A DNA stretch of 6,282 nt from Anaerolineales bacterium UBA5069 (lineage in GTDB: Bacteria > Chloroflexota > Anaerolineae > Caldilineales > Caldilineaceae), in contig DIAV01000401.1 of the NCBI GenBank assembly GCA_002415895.1, positions 8,134-14,415 of the forward strand, read 5' to 3'. The notes under the pieces were generated by a model. That model saw only the letters and a list, made by a program, of their open reading frames with translations. It was not told the origin of the DNA and made no database searches. Each line of letters opens with the position of its first letter. Within the stretch, counting starts at the first letter, position 1. The translations under genes were made by a program, and so were the position numbers. Below, in pieces: positions 1 through 5,145 of this stretch.

Positions 1-36
1 GCATACACCGCAGTGCCCTGCTGGAACACGTACAAT

Positions 37-73
37 ACAGCGACGCCAGGCCTTGCCGGCCTGGCGTCGCTGT
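37..73. terminator. strong hairpin, probable intrinsic (possibly bidirectional) terminator
   Basis: A perfect 15 bp stem (38-52 with 58-72, GC-rich) closes a 5 nt loop, TTGCC. One further A-T pair (37/73) extends it. On the plus strand it is followed by TTTGTTCC, a short T-rich tract, so it best fits termination of a gene lying left of the window. On the minus strand it lies 45 bp beyond the GlsB-like stop codon and is followed by TATTGTACG, a poorer T tract, so it may also end that transcript. All three plus frames are open from base 1 to the hairpin, so any plus-strand gene upstream must stop before the window begins. The hairpin is certain from the sequence; the terminator role is inference. 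Confidence 0.75.
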
Positions 74-117
74 TTGTTCCCCACACTACATCTGGAACAA
101 CCTCAATCTCAAACAGG

Positions 118-381
118 TCAAGCCTTCTTGCCCGGCATGAGCAAGCGCAGAACCCAGATCACCACGACGGCGCCAAGAACAGCCACCAGCAGGCTATACA
201 GGTTGAATCCATCCGCGGGACCCCAACCAATAAGGCCGACAATCCATCCACCGACCACAGCGCCCACAATGCCGGCAATGATGTCCATGAGCAGCCCTTG
301 CGAACCGCTGCGGCCCATAATGATACTGGCAAGCCAACCAGCAACTGCACCGAGTACAATCCAAAGAATCCAATCCCACAT
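118..381 (-). CDS. GlsB/YeaQ/YmgE family (transglycosylase-associated) small membrane protein
   Basis: This is an 87 aa, very hydrophobic protein with three predicted membrane segments at about residues 3-22, 30-52 and 61-81. It has a short basic tail (PGKKA). The layout matches the GlsB/YeaQ/YmgE family: WIVLGAVAGWLAS in helix 1, the Gly-rich IIAGIVGAVVGGWIVG in helix 2, then GFNLYSLLVAVLGAVV entering helix 3. Family members are inner-membrane proteins linked to stress (acid, envelope) in enterobacteria, but their molecular activity is not established. The name 'transglycosylase-associated' should not be read as an enzyme. The ATG at 381 is supported by a strong Shine-Dalgarno sequence. The gene appears monocistronic: 161 bp separate it from the Yip1-like gene upstream, and a hairpin lies downstream. 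Family assignment is confident; function is unknown. Confidence 0.93.
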   Translation of the reverse strand: MWDWILWIVLGAVAGWLASIIMGRSGSQGLLMDIIAGIVGAVVGGWIVGLIGWGPADGFNLYSLLVAVLGAVVVIWVLRLLMPGKKA

Positions 382-388
382 ACTCTGT

Positions 389-396
389 TCTCCTTT
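389..396 (-). promoter_or_regulatory. strong ribosome binding site of the GlsB-like gene
   Basis: On the minus strand AAAGGAGA lies 7 nt before the ATG at 381. It is the strongest Shine-Dalgarno match in the window and fixes the start. Several neighbouring genes, including both Yip1-like ones, show no comparable site. Confidence 0.85.
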
Positions 397-499
397 GTGA
401 AGTGGTGCGCTGATGCGTTACCTGCGAAAACAACCCATCGAATAACTCAACGTGGAAAGTTCCTGCAGAAACAACGGCTGCGATGAATCACAACTCAGC

Positions 500-520
500 G
501 GGTTGCACAAGACACAACCC
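500..520. repeat. small inverted repeat GGGTTG/CAACCC downstream of the Yip1-like gene
   Basis: GGGTTG (500-505) and CAACCC (515-520) can form a 6 bp stem with a 9 nt loop. It starts 23 bp beyond the minus-strand stop of the Yip1-like gene. On the minus strand no T run follows, so it is at best a weak terminator or an mRNA-end hairpin. On the plus strand TTTGGGG follows, but no gene reads that way. Confidence 0.35.
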
Positions 521-542
521 TTTGGGGAACACACATATCGTA

Positions 543-1430
543 CTACCAAATCCACGCCACTGCAATTGGAAGAAGAAGCCCCCAGAGCGCCAGCGCCACC
601 ACCGGTGGCAGCAGCAACGCCATGAGTGCGCGCACAGAATCCAGCCCGGTGGCAGCGCGCACTGCGCGCTGTGCGGCCACCAGCGCCAATACAATCACAA
701 GCGGCGCAACAACCAGCCCCACCACGGGCAACGGCCAGAGAATAAGCAGCAGTGCAGGCAGCGCAGCATAGCCCAGCGCTGCGTATAAACGGGGCAGCGT
801 TGTCCCCGCGCCCAGGAGTTTGGCTGCCAGCAGCACAAGCAGCCCATAGACAATCCAAAGGGCCAGCAAACGCATGGGCAGGCTAATCCACGCGCCCAGC
901 GCATTCAACCCGGCAGCAATCCATGCCGGGGCGCGCGGCGCAAGGCCACTCACTTGTTGATTGAAGAAACTGAACGCATCCACATCGGCAAAGCGGAGGG
1001 CATAACGCCCGGACCACACGCCCAGCCACGCCAGCGGCAGTACCGTGCCCGCGCGTGCCAAAACAACCCACTGCCAGATCATGCGGCTCAGGCCGCTGAT
1101 CAGCCCTACAACCACAATCAGCCCAAAGGCCTGGCGCATACTCGTGTGCAAGCCGGGGACAAAGGGCATGCCTTCATGTGCGGGGCCCAGCGCGGCGTCC
1201 ATGCGCAGGCGCACCGCATTGGCCAATTGGCGCGTGGAAGGCAGCCAGCGCGCCGCTACAGCCACGCGTGCCGGCGCCGGCCCTGTATTTGCCTGCACAA
1301 CCGGTGCAGGATCAGTTGGGGGCGCGTCATCCGGCGCCGCCAGCAATGCAACGGGCGCAGGTGGCGTGTGTGCTTCGGTTTCAGCTGCATCGTTGCCCAC
1401 AGTGGGCAAAGGCTCGGTGTCCACAAGCAT
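543..1430 (-). CDS. Yip1-family-like polytopic membrane protein with Ala/Pro-rich N-terminal arm
   Basis: From the ATG at 1430 the product is 295 aa. Residues 1-60 are Ala/Pro/Asp-rich and probably disordered; a basic stretch follows, and then a membrane domain. Hydrophobic segments lie at about 100-119, 130-140 (weak), 182-203, 216-234, 235-254 and 267-293. The C-terminal half (a Gly-containing loop AKLLGAGTTLPRLY, then ALGYAALPALLLILWPLPVVGLVV and an aliphatic segment ending AQRAVRAATG) resembles bacterial Yip1-domain proteins, whose function is not established. Eukaryotic relatives act in vesicle transport. A TTG three codons upstream (1439) is equally open. Neither start has a Shine-Dalgarno sequence, so the N-terminus is uncertain by three residues. 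It follows another Yip1-like gene on the same strand and probably shares its transcript. The family call is by pattern and moderately sure; that it is an integral membrane protein is near certain. Confidence 0.78.
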   Translation of the reverse strand: MLVDTEPLPTVGNDAAETEAHTPPAPVALLAAPDDAPPTDPAPVVQANTGPAPARVAVAARWLPSTRQLANAVRLRMDAALGPAHEGMPFVPGLHTSMRQAFGLIVVVGLISGLSRMIWQWVVLARAGTVLPLAWLGVWSGRYALRFADVDAFSFFNQQVSGLAPRAPAWIAAGLNALGAWISLPMRLLALWIVYGLLVLLAAKLLGAGTTLPRLYAALGYAALPALLLILWPLPVVGLVVAPLVIVLALVAAQRAVRAATGLDSVRALMALLLPPVVALALWGLLLPIAVAWIW

Positions 1431-1489
1431 CCAGTTCAAAGCAACAAAGAGTGAAAAATCAACAGCAACAGCAAAATGGCAGCGCCGTC

Positions 1490-1503
1490 AGGGGTGCACC
1501 CCT
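1490..1503. repeat. perfect 14 bp palindrome at the junction of the two Yip1-like genes
   Basis: AGGGGTGCACCCCT equals its own reverse complement and overlaps the TAG stop (1502-1504) of the upstream Yip1-like gene. In RNA it could fold as a 5 bp AGGGG/CCCCT stem with a TGCA loop. A T-rich stretch (GATTTTTC on the minus strand, about 1453-1460) lies some 30 nt further on, too far for a classical intrinsic terminator. It could be an mRNA-stability hairpin, a DNA-binding dyad, or chance. Confidence 0.5.
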
Positions 1504-2188
1504 ATAGCCATACCAGCAGCGCCCCCACGGACCCTGCCAGCAGGGCACCGGCCGCCAGCAGCAGCGCAGCCGCAATCACCGTTGCCCATGCGGCTGTCTG
1601 CCATGCCATATTGTGTGCGCTTTGCATCGCGCGGTAGAGAATCAGCAGCCCCCACACTATTGGCAGCAGCGGATTGATGGCCACGAACGGGATAAAGGTC
1701 AGCAAAAGGAGGACGGCAGGCGCAGCCACGAGTGCGCTCGCGCCCAACACCTGGCGCAGAGTGCCCGTGCCGCCCGCCATGCGCCCAACGGCATAAGCCA
1801 GTAATCCAGCCGCCAGCCACAGCACAAGCATGAGGAATGGCGCGAAAATGAGGCTAAATAGCAGCGCCCAGCCTGTATCGTAGCCGGCAGATAGGCGGAA
1901 GAGGGTCCAACTTTCCACAGGCAGCGGCAGCGCAATCCCCACTCCGTTGGGCATGCGCATTGCGGCGGCTTGGCGCGCGGCCGCCTCCAGCGCAGCCGCA
2001 GGTGGCATGGCCCATGAGAAAAGCAACCCGCCAATTGCGCGCGCCACACCCACACCAACGCCGACCAGCGCCGTTAGCACCAGCCCTTCAATGATTGGCT
2101 GGTCGTCGTGGGTCATCACGGCAAAGGGCTCGGGCTCCAGCATGAGCGCCTTGGCCAGCAGTTCGGGATAGGTGCGCGGTTGAATCAT
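1502..2188 (-). CDS. Yip1-family-like membrane protein, first gene of the pair
   Basis: The product is 228 aa when started at the ATG at 2188 (MIQPRTYPELLAKAL). The frame remains open upstream to 2359, but the extra residues are Arg-rich and non-hydrophobic, and they would run across the proposed promoter at 2266-2294, so I reject them. The opening (LLAKALMLEPEPFAVMTHDDQPIIEGLVLTALVGVGVGVARAIGG) is the usual Yip1-type amphipathic entry followed by a first membrane helix at about 34-56. Further segments lie at about 107-131, 147-170, 172-187 and 199-222. A loop of about 45 residues (60-105) between helices 1 and 2 may be extracytoplasmic. The bacterial role of Yip1-domain proteins is unknown. 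No clear Shine-Dalgarno sequence precedes the start. The next gene begins 63 or 72 bases downstream (TTG or ATG start) on the same strand with the same fold type, suggesting an operon arising from duplication or two partners of one complex (inference). Confidence 0.82.
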   Translation of the reverse strand: MIQPRTYPELLAKALMLEPEPFAVMTHDDQPIIEGLVLTALVGVGVGVARAIGGLLFSWAMPPAAALEAAARQAAAMRMPNGVGIALPLPVESWTLFRLSAGYDTGWALLFSLIFAPFLMLVLWLAAGLLAYAVGRMAGGTGTLRQVLGASALVAAPAVLLLLTFIPFVAINPLLPIVWGLLILYRAMQSAHNMAWQTAAWATVIAAALLLAAGALLAGSVGALLVWL

Positions 2189-2265
2189 GGCGGGATGCGT
2201 GCGTGTTGTTTGCGTGCGGCGCAGAAGGAGGGAAGTGCCAGGCAATGAAGCCTCAGCGCATATTG

Positions 2266-2294
2266 AGTGTAGCACCATTGCGCGCGCGGCGCAA
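2266..2294 (-). promoter_or_regulatory. candidate sigma70-type promoter for the Yip1-like pair
   Basis: On the minus strand TTGCGC (2294-2289) is followed after a 17 bp spacer by TACACT (2271-2266). The matches are 3/6 to TTGACA and 4/6 to TATAAT with ideal spacing. It would start transcription near 2258, leaving a leader of about 70 nt before the ATG at 2188. The -35 overlaps a 9 bp direct repeat. The match is modest and unproven. Confidence 0.35.
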
Positions 2295-2311
2295 CGCTTT
2301 TTGCGCAACGC
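2289..2311. repeat. 9 bp direct repeat GCGCAACGC around a T5 tract at the Yip1 promoter
   Basis: GCGCAACGC occurs at 2289-2297 and 2303-2311, separated by TTTTT, with 14 bp between starts. The second copy also forms the palindrome TTGCGCAA (2301-2308). The first copy overlaps the proposed -35 of the Yip1 pair. It may be an operator repeat; two short GC-rich copies could also be coincidence. Confidence 0.4.
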
Positions 2312-2380
2312 GTTCGCGTGGCCTTGGAAGGGTCGTACCGGCGACGCATTCATGAGCAAAAGAGCAACACTTGCGCTGGA

Positions 2381-2971
2381 TCAGTGACGACTTGCCATAT
2401 AGTCGGAGGCCAGCAGCGCCAGGATCACGTCATCCCAATAGCGCCCTTTTTCCCAGGCGTGCTCGCGCAGGTAGGCCTCTTCAACAAAGCCAAGGGTGCG
2501 CAACAGTGCGCGCGAAGGCTCATTCTCTGCGTAGACCAGCGCCTCCACGCGGTTGAGTTGCAGCGGGCCAAATGCATAGTCCAATACGGCGCCCATGGCC
2601 TCGCGCGCATAGCCTTGTCGCCACACGTCGCGCGCCAGCCCATAGCCCACCTCGGCGCGGCGGCGCGGGTTGTGCGGCTCACTCAGGCTGATGACACCAA
2701 TCATGCGCCCGCTACCGGCGCCACCGGCCACAACATCAACCGTACGCCGAATCGCCCAGCGCAACTCCTCACCCGCTTCGGCTCGCCGTGCAAGTGCCGC
2801 AATCAGCGTAACGGCTTCAGACACATCATGCATCGGCTCCATGGAAAGATAGCGCGTGACCTCTGGGTCGCTCTGCATGGTGAAAAGGGCGGCGGCATCG
2901 GCTGGCGTCAGGGCGTCCAGCGTCAGGCGCGCCGTCGTGAGGACGGACAGCGTGGGGATTGCCGCGGTCAT
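2381..2971 (-). CDS. GNAT-family N-acetyltransferase, RimJ/RimL type
   Basis: This 196 aa protein fits the GNAT acetyltransferase fold, which transfers an acetyl group from acetyl-CoA to an amine. The N-terminus TARLTLDALTPADAAALFTMQSDPEVTRYL is typical of the RimJ/RimL branch. Strand 4 and the acetyl-CoA pyrophosphate-binding loop appear as AEVGYGLARDVWRQGYAREAM (residues 106-126, R-Q-G-Y-A at 118-122). The C-terminal motif is VYAENEPSRALLRTLGF (146-162), with Asn150 and the family-typical N-x-x-S spacing and L-G-F. The substrate cannot be read from sequence: ribosomal-protein N-termini, antibiotics or other small amines are all possible. The ATG at 2971 is preferred because AGGAAGAGAG precedes it (about 7-11 nt away). 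A TTG at 3052 would add 27 unconserved-looking residues and start only about 6 nt after the predicted transcription start. The gene is divergent to fabG. Confidence 0.92.
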   Translation of the reverse strand: MTAAIPTLSVLTTARLTLDALTPADAAALFTMQSDPEVTRYLSMEPMHDVSEAVTLIAALARRAEAGEELRWAIRRTVDVVAGGAGSGRMIGVISLSEPHNPRRRAEVGYGLARDVWRQGYAREAMGAVLDYAFGPLQLNRVEALVYAENEPSRALLRTLGFVEEAYLREHAWEKGRYWDDVILALLASDYMASRH

Positions 2972-3064
2972 AAGGACTCTCTTCCTGCCGGCTGCATGAA
3001 TCTGCGACCCCGTAAAGCGCACTGGTTGGCACAGGGACCTTGCACGACGCAACGAATGCTGGAG

Positions 3065-3094
3065 ATCATATTAGCTTACAGGTAACGCACGCAA
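3065..3094 (-). promoter_or_regulatory. candidate promoter of the acetyltransferase gene
   Basis: On the minus strand TTGCGT (3094-3089), an 18 bp spacer and TATGAT (3070-3065) form a sigma70-like promoter. The -10 matches 5/6 and the -35 matches 3/6. The predicted start near 3058 precedes the chosen ATG by about 87 nt. The left half of the CAGGTAA inverted repeat sits in its spacer, where a bound repressor would block it. Confidence 0.45.
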
Positions 3095-3112
3095 GGTTTG
3101 GCCCCTTACCTG
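3079..3112. repeat. inverted repeat CAGGTAA...TTACCTG, possible operator
   Basis: CAGGTAA (3079-3085) and TTACCTG (3106-3112) are exact reverse complements with a 20 bp spacer. The left arm is also part of a tighter dyad, TTAC-AG-GTAA (3076-3085). The arms lie inside the proposed acetyltransferase promoter and just upstream of the fabG -35. The arrangement suits a dimeric regulator acting on both genes, but this is inference from position only. Confidence 0.4.
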
Positions 3113-3119
3113 CCCTCCG

Positions 3120-3149
3120 TTCGCACATTGCGCACATCGGGCGTATAAT
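3120..3149 (+). promoter_or_regulatory. sigma70-type promoter of fabG
   Basis: A perfect TATAAT (3144-3149) is preceded by TTCGCA (3120-3125, 4/6) at 18 bp spacing. This is the best promoter in the window. Transcription would start near 3156 and give a leader of about 45 nt to the fabG ATG. It may also drive nusB-tatB-tatC. Confidence 0.65.
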
Positions 3150-3200
3150 GGGCGGGCTTGTTCAGCCGCACCCGTGTGCAATCAGAGTATGGGATGATCA

Positions 3201-3980
3201 ATGAGTGCCATGATTGAAACGCCCCATTGGGCAAACCGCTTCGAGAAACGCGTCGTATTGGTCACCGGCAGCAGCAGCGGGATTGGTGCAGCCACCGCGC
3301 TCGAATTTGCAGCGGGGGGCGCGCAGGTCGCCGTACACTATCGCGGTAACGCCGATGGCGCCGGCAGCATAGCCGAGCAGATTCGCAGCGCGGGCGGCGC
3401 ATGTGCGCTCTTTCAGGCCGACATTAGTGACCCACAGCAGGCCGCCGAGCTCGTCAAGCAGGTTCACGAGCAGTTGGGCGGGTTGGACATTCTTGTGAAT
3501 AATGCGGGAACCACGCGGGATATGCTGCTAATGAGCATGAAGGAAGATGACTGGGATGCGGTGATCAACACCAATCTCAAGAGCGTCTACGGCGTGACCA
3601 AAGCGGCATTGCGTGGCATGGTGCGCAAGCGGTGGGGACGCATTATCAACCTGACCAGCGTCGTGGGCATTTCGGGCCAGGCGGGGCAAACCAACTACGC
3701 CGCCAGCAAAGCGGGCATGATTGGCTTTACCAAGAGCCTTGCGCGCGAGGTGGCCAGCCGCAACATTACCGTGAACGCAGTGGCCCCGGGCTTCATTCCC
3801 ACCGCGTTGACAGACGTGTTGCCCGATGAAATGCGCGAGCGCATTCTGCGCGACACGCCGCTGGCACGCATGGGCACTGCCGAAGAAGTGGCCTGGGCAG
3901 TTGCCTTTCTGGCCGACGAACGTTCCAGCTTCATTACCGGCCACGTGCTGAGCGTGGACGGCGGCCTCGTGATGATGTAA
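3201..3980 (+). CDS. fabG: 3-oxoacyl-[acyl-carrier-protein] reductase (FabG-type SDR)
   Basis: This 259 aa classical short-chain dehydrogenase/reductase has all key residues in place. They are the nucleotide loop T22-G-S-S-S-G-I-G29, a basic HYRGN after strand 2 (46-50, favouring NADPH), NNAG (100-103), and the catalytic tetrad Asn125, Ser153, Tyr166 and Lys170 (YAASK). PGFIPTALTDVLP follows, and the protein ends in ITGHVLSVDGGLVMM. In fatty-acid elongation FabG reduces 3-oxoacyl-ACP to (3R)-3-hydroxyacyl-ACP in the cytosol. Sequence similarity points to FabG, but other SDR substrates (for example acetoacetyl-CoA) cannot be excluded because no other fab gene is nearby. It has about 14 extra N-terminal residues before RVVLVTG. 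The ATG at 3201 is chosen because the in-frame ATG at 3189 hits TGA two codons later. The only ribosome-site candidate is the weak GGGATGAT just upstream. Confidence 0.92.
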   Translation: MSAMIETPHWANRFEKRVVLVTGSSSGIGAATALEFAAGGAQVAVHYRGNADGAGSIAEQIRSAGGACALFQADISDPQQAAELVKQVHEQLGGLDILVNNAGTTRDMLLMSMKEDDWDAVINTNLKSVYGVTKAALRGMVRKRWGRIINLTSVVGISGQAGQTNYAASKAGMIGFTKSLAREVASRNITVNAVAPGFIPTALTDVLPDEMRERILRDTPLARMGTAEEVAWAVAFLADERSSFITGHVLSVDGGLVMM

Positions 3981-4065
3981 CGCAACGCGGATGGTGCGCA
4001 GGTCTCTGCTTGTGGGGGTTCCTCGTCTCGTGCCGTACATTGCAGTTGATTGATGACAGGAAAGT
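3981..4065 (+). other. fabG-nusB intergenic gap with nusB ribosome binding site
   Basis: These 85 bp contain no clear terminator hairpin and no convincing promoter; TACATT at 4036-4041 lacks a -35 at usable spacing. The end carries AGGAAA (4058-4063), 2 nt before the ATG at 4066, with AGGA 4 nt away, a usable though close Shine-Dalgarno site. Read-through from fabG into nusB is therefore plausible but not shown. Confidence 0.5.
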
Positions 4066-4623
4066 ATGTCGAACTGGATCCTATCCAATCACGAGTCTGC
4101 CGGGCAATCTTCGGATCAGGACGAATTCGAGGAGCGCGACGCGTTGCCTGCTGAGCCGGCCACCAATGTCGGCGATACGCACCATGGCGCGACGCGCGAA
4201 TTCATAGATCAGCGGCGCAAGGCGCGTATGCTGGCCCTGCAGGCGCTCTACGAAATTGACAGCGCCGGCCACGCCCCCGACGTTGTATTATACGAGCGGC
4301 TGCGCGTCAATCCGCCGGGCGAGCTGGGGGCCGATTTCCTGATCTGGCTGGTGGCCGGTGTCATGAATCACCGCGAGCGGCTCGACGTGCTCATTACCCG
4401 CTTTGCACCCGATTGGCCGGTGCAACAACTGGCCCCGATTGATCGCAGCATCCTGCGCTTGGCGCTCTACGAGCTGGGCGCCAGCGACGGCACCACACCC
4501 CCCAAGGTCGCCATCAACGAAGCTGTTGAATTGGCCAAGGCCTTCGGCGGTGACAGCAGCCCGCGCTTCGTCAATGGTGTCCTGGGTGCTGCGCTGGCCG
4601 AAGCACGCAAACAATCGTTCTAG
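4066..4623 (+). CDS. nusB: transcription antitermination factor NusB with N-terminal extension
   Basis: This is a 185 aa protein whose residues 49-182 match NusB, the all-helical RNA-binding protein. NusB joins NusE (ribosomal protein S10) on boxA RNA and supports rRNA antitermination. Landmarks are [17 protein letters not shown] (49-65, basic RNA-facing first helix), the middle motif [17 protein letters not shown] (122-138), and the hallmark [30 protein letters not shown] (145-174). NusB usually begins close to the RRKAR motif and is about 130-165 aa. Here about 45-48 acidic/polar residues ([10 protein letters not shown]...) precede it. The ATG at 4066 has an upstream AGGAAA and is the first start. 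No good internal start preserves RRKAR, since Met55 falls after it, so the extension seems real. It lies 15 bp upstream of the tatB-like gene. Confidence 0.95.
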   Translation: MSNWILSNHESAGQSSDQDEFEERDALPAEPATNVGDTHHGATREFIDQRRKARMLALQALYEIDSAGHAPDVVLYERLRVNPPGELGADFLIWLVAGVMNHRERLDVLITRFAPDWPVQQLAPIDRSILRLALYELGASDGTTPPKVAINEAVELAKAFGGDSSPRFVNGVLGAALAEARKQSF

Positions 4624-4638
4624 GGCATCGCGCAGCAT

Positions 4639-5145
4639 ATGGATGGCATCTTCGGCATTGGGCCGCTTGAGTTGATCCTCATTGCAGTCATTGCGCTGAT
4701 CGTGCTGGGGCCGGAGCGGCTCCCGTCGGTCATGCGGGAGGGCGCGCGCTACATCCGCGAAATTCGCAAGCTGGGCAACGAATTAACGGCGCAATTCAGC
4801 GATGAGCTTAAGGTGCTGGACGAGATCAACCCGCGGCGGCTCATCAATGAAGCGCTGGACCCCAACCAGCCTGAGACGAACCAGGCGAAGAAACCGGCAG
4901 AGGCAGCCAAGACTGTGCAGCAACCTCTGGCGCCCAAAGCTGCGCCGGCCAAGGTGGAAGCGGCCCCCGCGCCCCACGGCGGCGACAATGGTCCAGCGAG
5001 CAGTGACAAAGCGGAAGTCGTAGAGGAAGTGCACAGCATCCTGCCGCCCCCAATTGTTTCGACGGCGCCGCTCAGCGCGGCCGAGCCCGCCGCCCCCATT
5101 GAGCCGGATGCGCACGCCGCGCCTTCGCCGGAGAAGCCGGCATGA
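4639..5145 (+). CDS. tatB: Sec-independent translocase subunit, TatB-like (TatA/TatB family)
   Basis: This 168 aa protein has the TatA/B architecture. There is a short N-out segment, one membrane helix (about 8-24, GPLELILIAVIALIVLG), the hinge G24-P-E-R-L-P29, an amphipathic helix (about 30-58, VMREGARYIREIRKLGNELTAQFSDELK), and then a disordered Ala/Pro/Glu-rich tail (about 75-168). The acidic Glu11 at the start of the helix and the LGPERLP hinge are TatB features. TatA usually has a non-acidic residue there and an FG-x-K-K-L-type hinge. TatB works with TatC to bind twin-arginine signal peptides of folded exported proteins. The tail is long for TatA but normal for TatB (E. coli TatB is 171 aa). 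The ATG at 4639 lies 15 bp after nusB with only a weak AGGG (4622-4625) before it. Its stop overlaps tatC. TatB versus a bifunctional TatA is not fully decidable from sequence. Confidence 0.9.
   Translation: MDGIFGIGPLELILIAVIALIVLGPERLPSVMREGARYIREIRKLGNELTAQFSDELKVLDEINPRRLINEALDPNQPETNQAKKPAEAAKTVQQPLAPKAAPAKVEAAPAPHGGDNGPASSDKAEVVEEVHSILPPPIVSTAPLSAAEPAAPIEPDAHAAPSPEKPA
5142..5145 (+). other. tatB/tatC ATGA start-stop overlap
   Basis: ATGA holds the ATG of tatC (5142-5144) and the TGA of tatB (5143-5145). Such 4 bp overlaps usually mean translational coupling, which would keep TatB and TatC in a fixed ratio. Confidence 0.9.

Larger units (their letters stand above)
382..542. other. intergenic region between the Yip1-like gene and the GlsB-like gene
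   Basis: This 161 bp stretch carries no credible ORF. It must hold the promoter of the GlsB-like gene unless that gene is read through from the Yip1 pair. On the minus strand I could not find a convincing -35/-10 pair; TTGAGT around 450 lacks a matching -10 at normal spacing. An alternative or stress sigma factor would fit but is not shown. It contains an imperfect terminator candidate (500-520) and an 11 bp motif (414-424) that recurs upstream of the acetyltransferase and fabG genes. Confidence 0.6.
2972..3200. other. divergent intergenic control region between the acetyltransferase and fabG
   Basis: This 229 bp stretch has no credible gene. It holds two opposing promoters about 75 bp apart (centre to centre of their -10 boxes) and an inverted repeat between them. 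The minus-strand leader of the acetyltransferase would be about 85 nt and the plus-strand leader of fabG about 45 nt. Confidence 0.7.

Noticed and set aside
31..36. TACAAT as a plus-strand -10 box
   Set aside because: No -35 lies at usable spacing, and the start point would fall inside the strong hairpin with no gene downstream on the plus strand.
1460..1474. CAACAG/CAGCAA short tandem repeat
   Set aside because: Barely two units in a low-complexity stretch; too short to be meaningful.
1045..1677. Long plus-strand ORF of 210 codons opposite the Yip1-like genes
   Set aside because: It is Ala/Arg/Thr-rich with no recognisable domain and spans the gap between two better minus-strand genes. It is a typical antisense shadow in GC-rich DNA.
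2189..2359. N-terminal extension of the first Yip1-like protein to 285 aa
   Set aside because: The added residues are Arg/Ala-rich and unlike a Yip1 N-terminus, and they span the proposed promoter. The ATG at 2188 starts directly before the family-like helix.
2972..3052. TTG-initiated longer form of the acetyltransferase (223 aa)
   Set aside because: The ATG at 2971 has a purine-rich ribosome site and leads straight into the GNAT fold. The TTG has no site and lies only a few nt from the predicted transcription start.
2318..3085. Plus-strand ORF of 255 codons opposite the acetyltransferase
   Set aside because: It lies fully antisense to a gene with clear GNAT motifs, has His/Arg-rich composition and shows no domain. 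It is a shadow frame.
3528..4088. Minus-strand ORF of 186 codons opposite fabG
   Set aside because: It is His-rich low-complexity sequence and antisense to an intact SDR gene. There is no ribosome site or domain.
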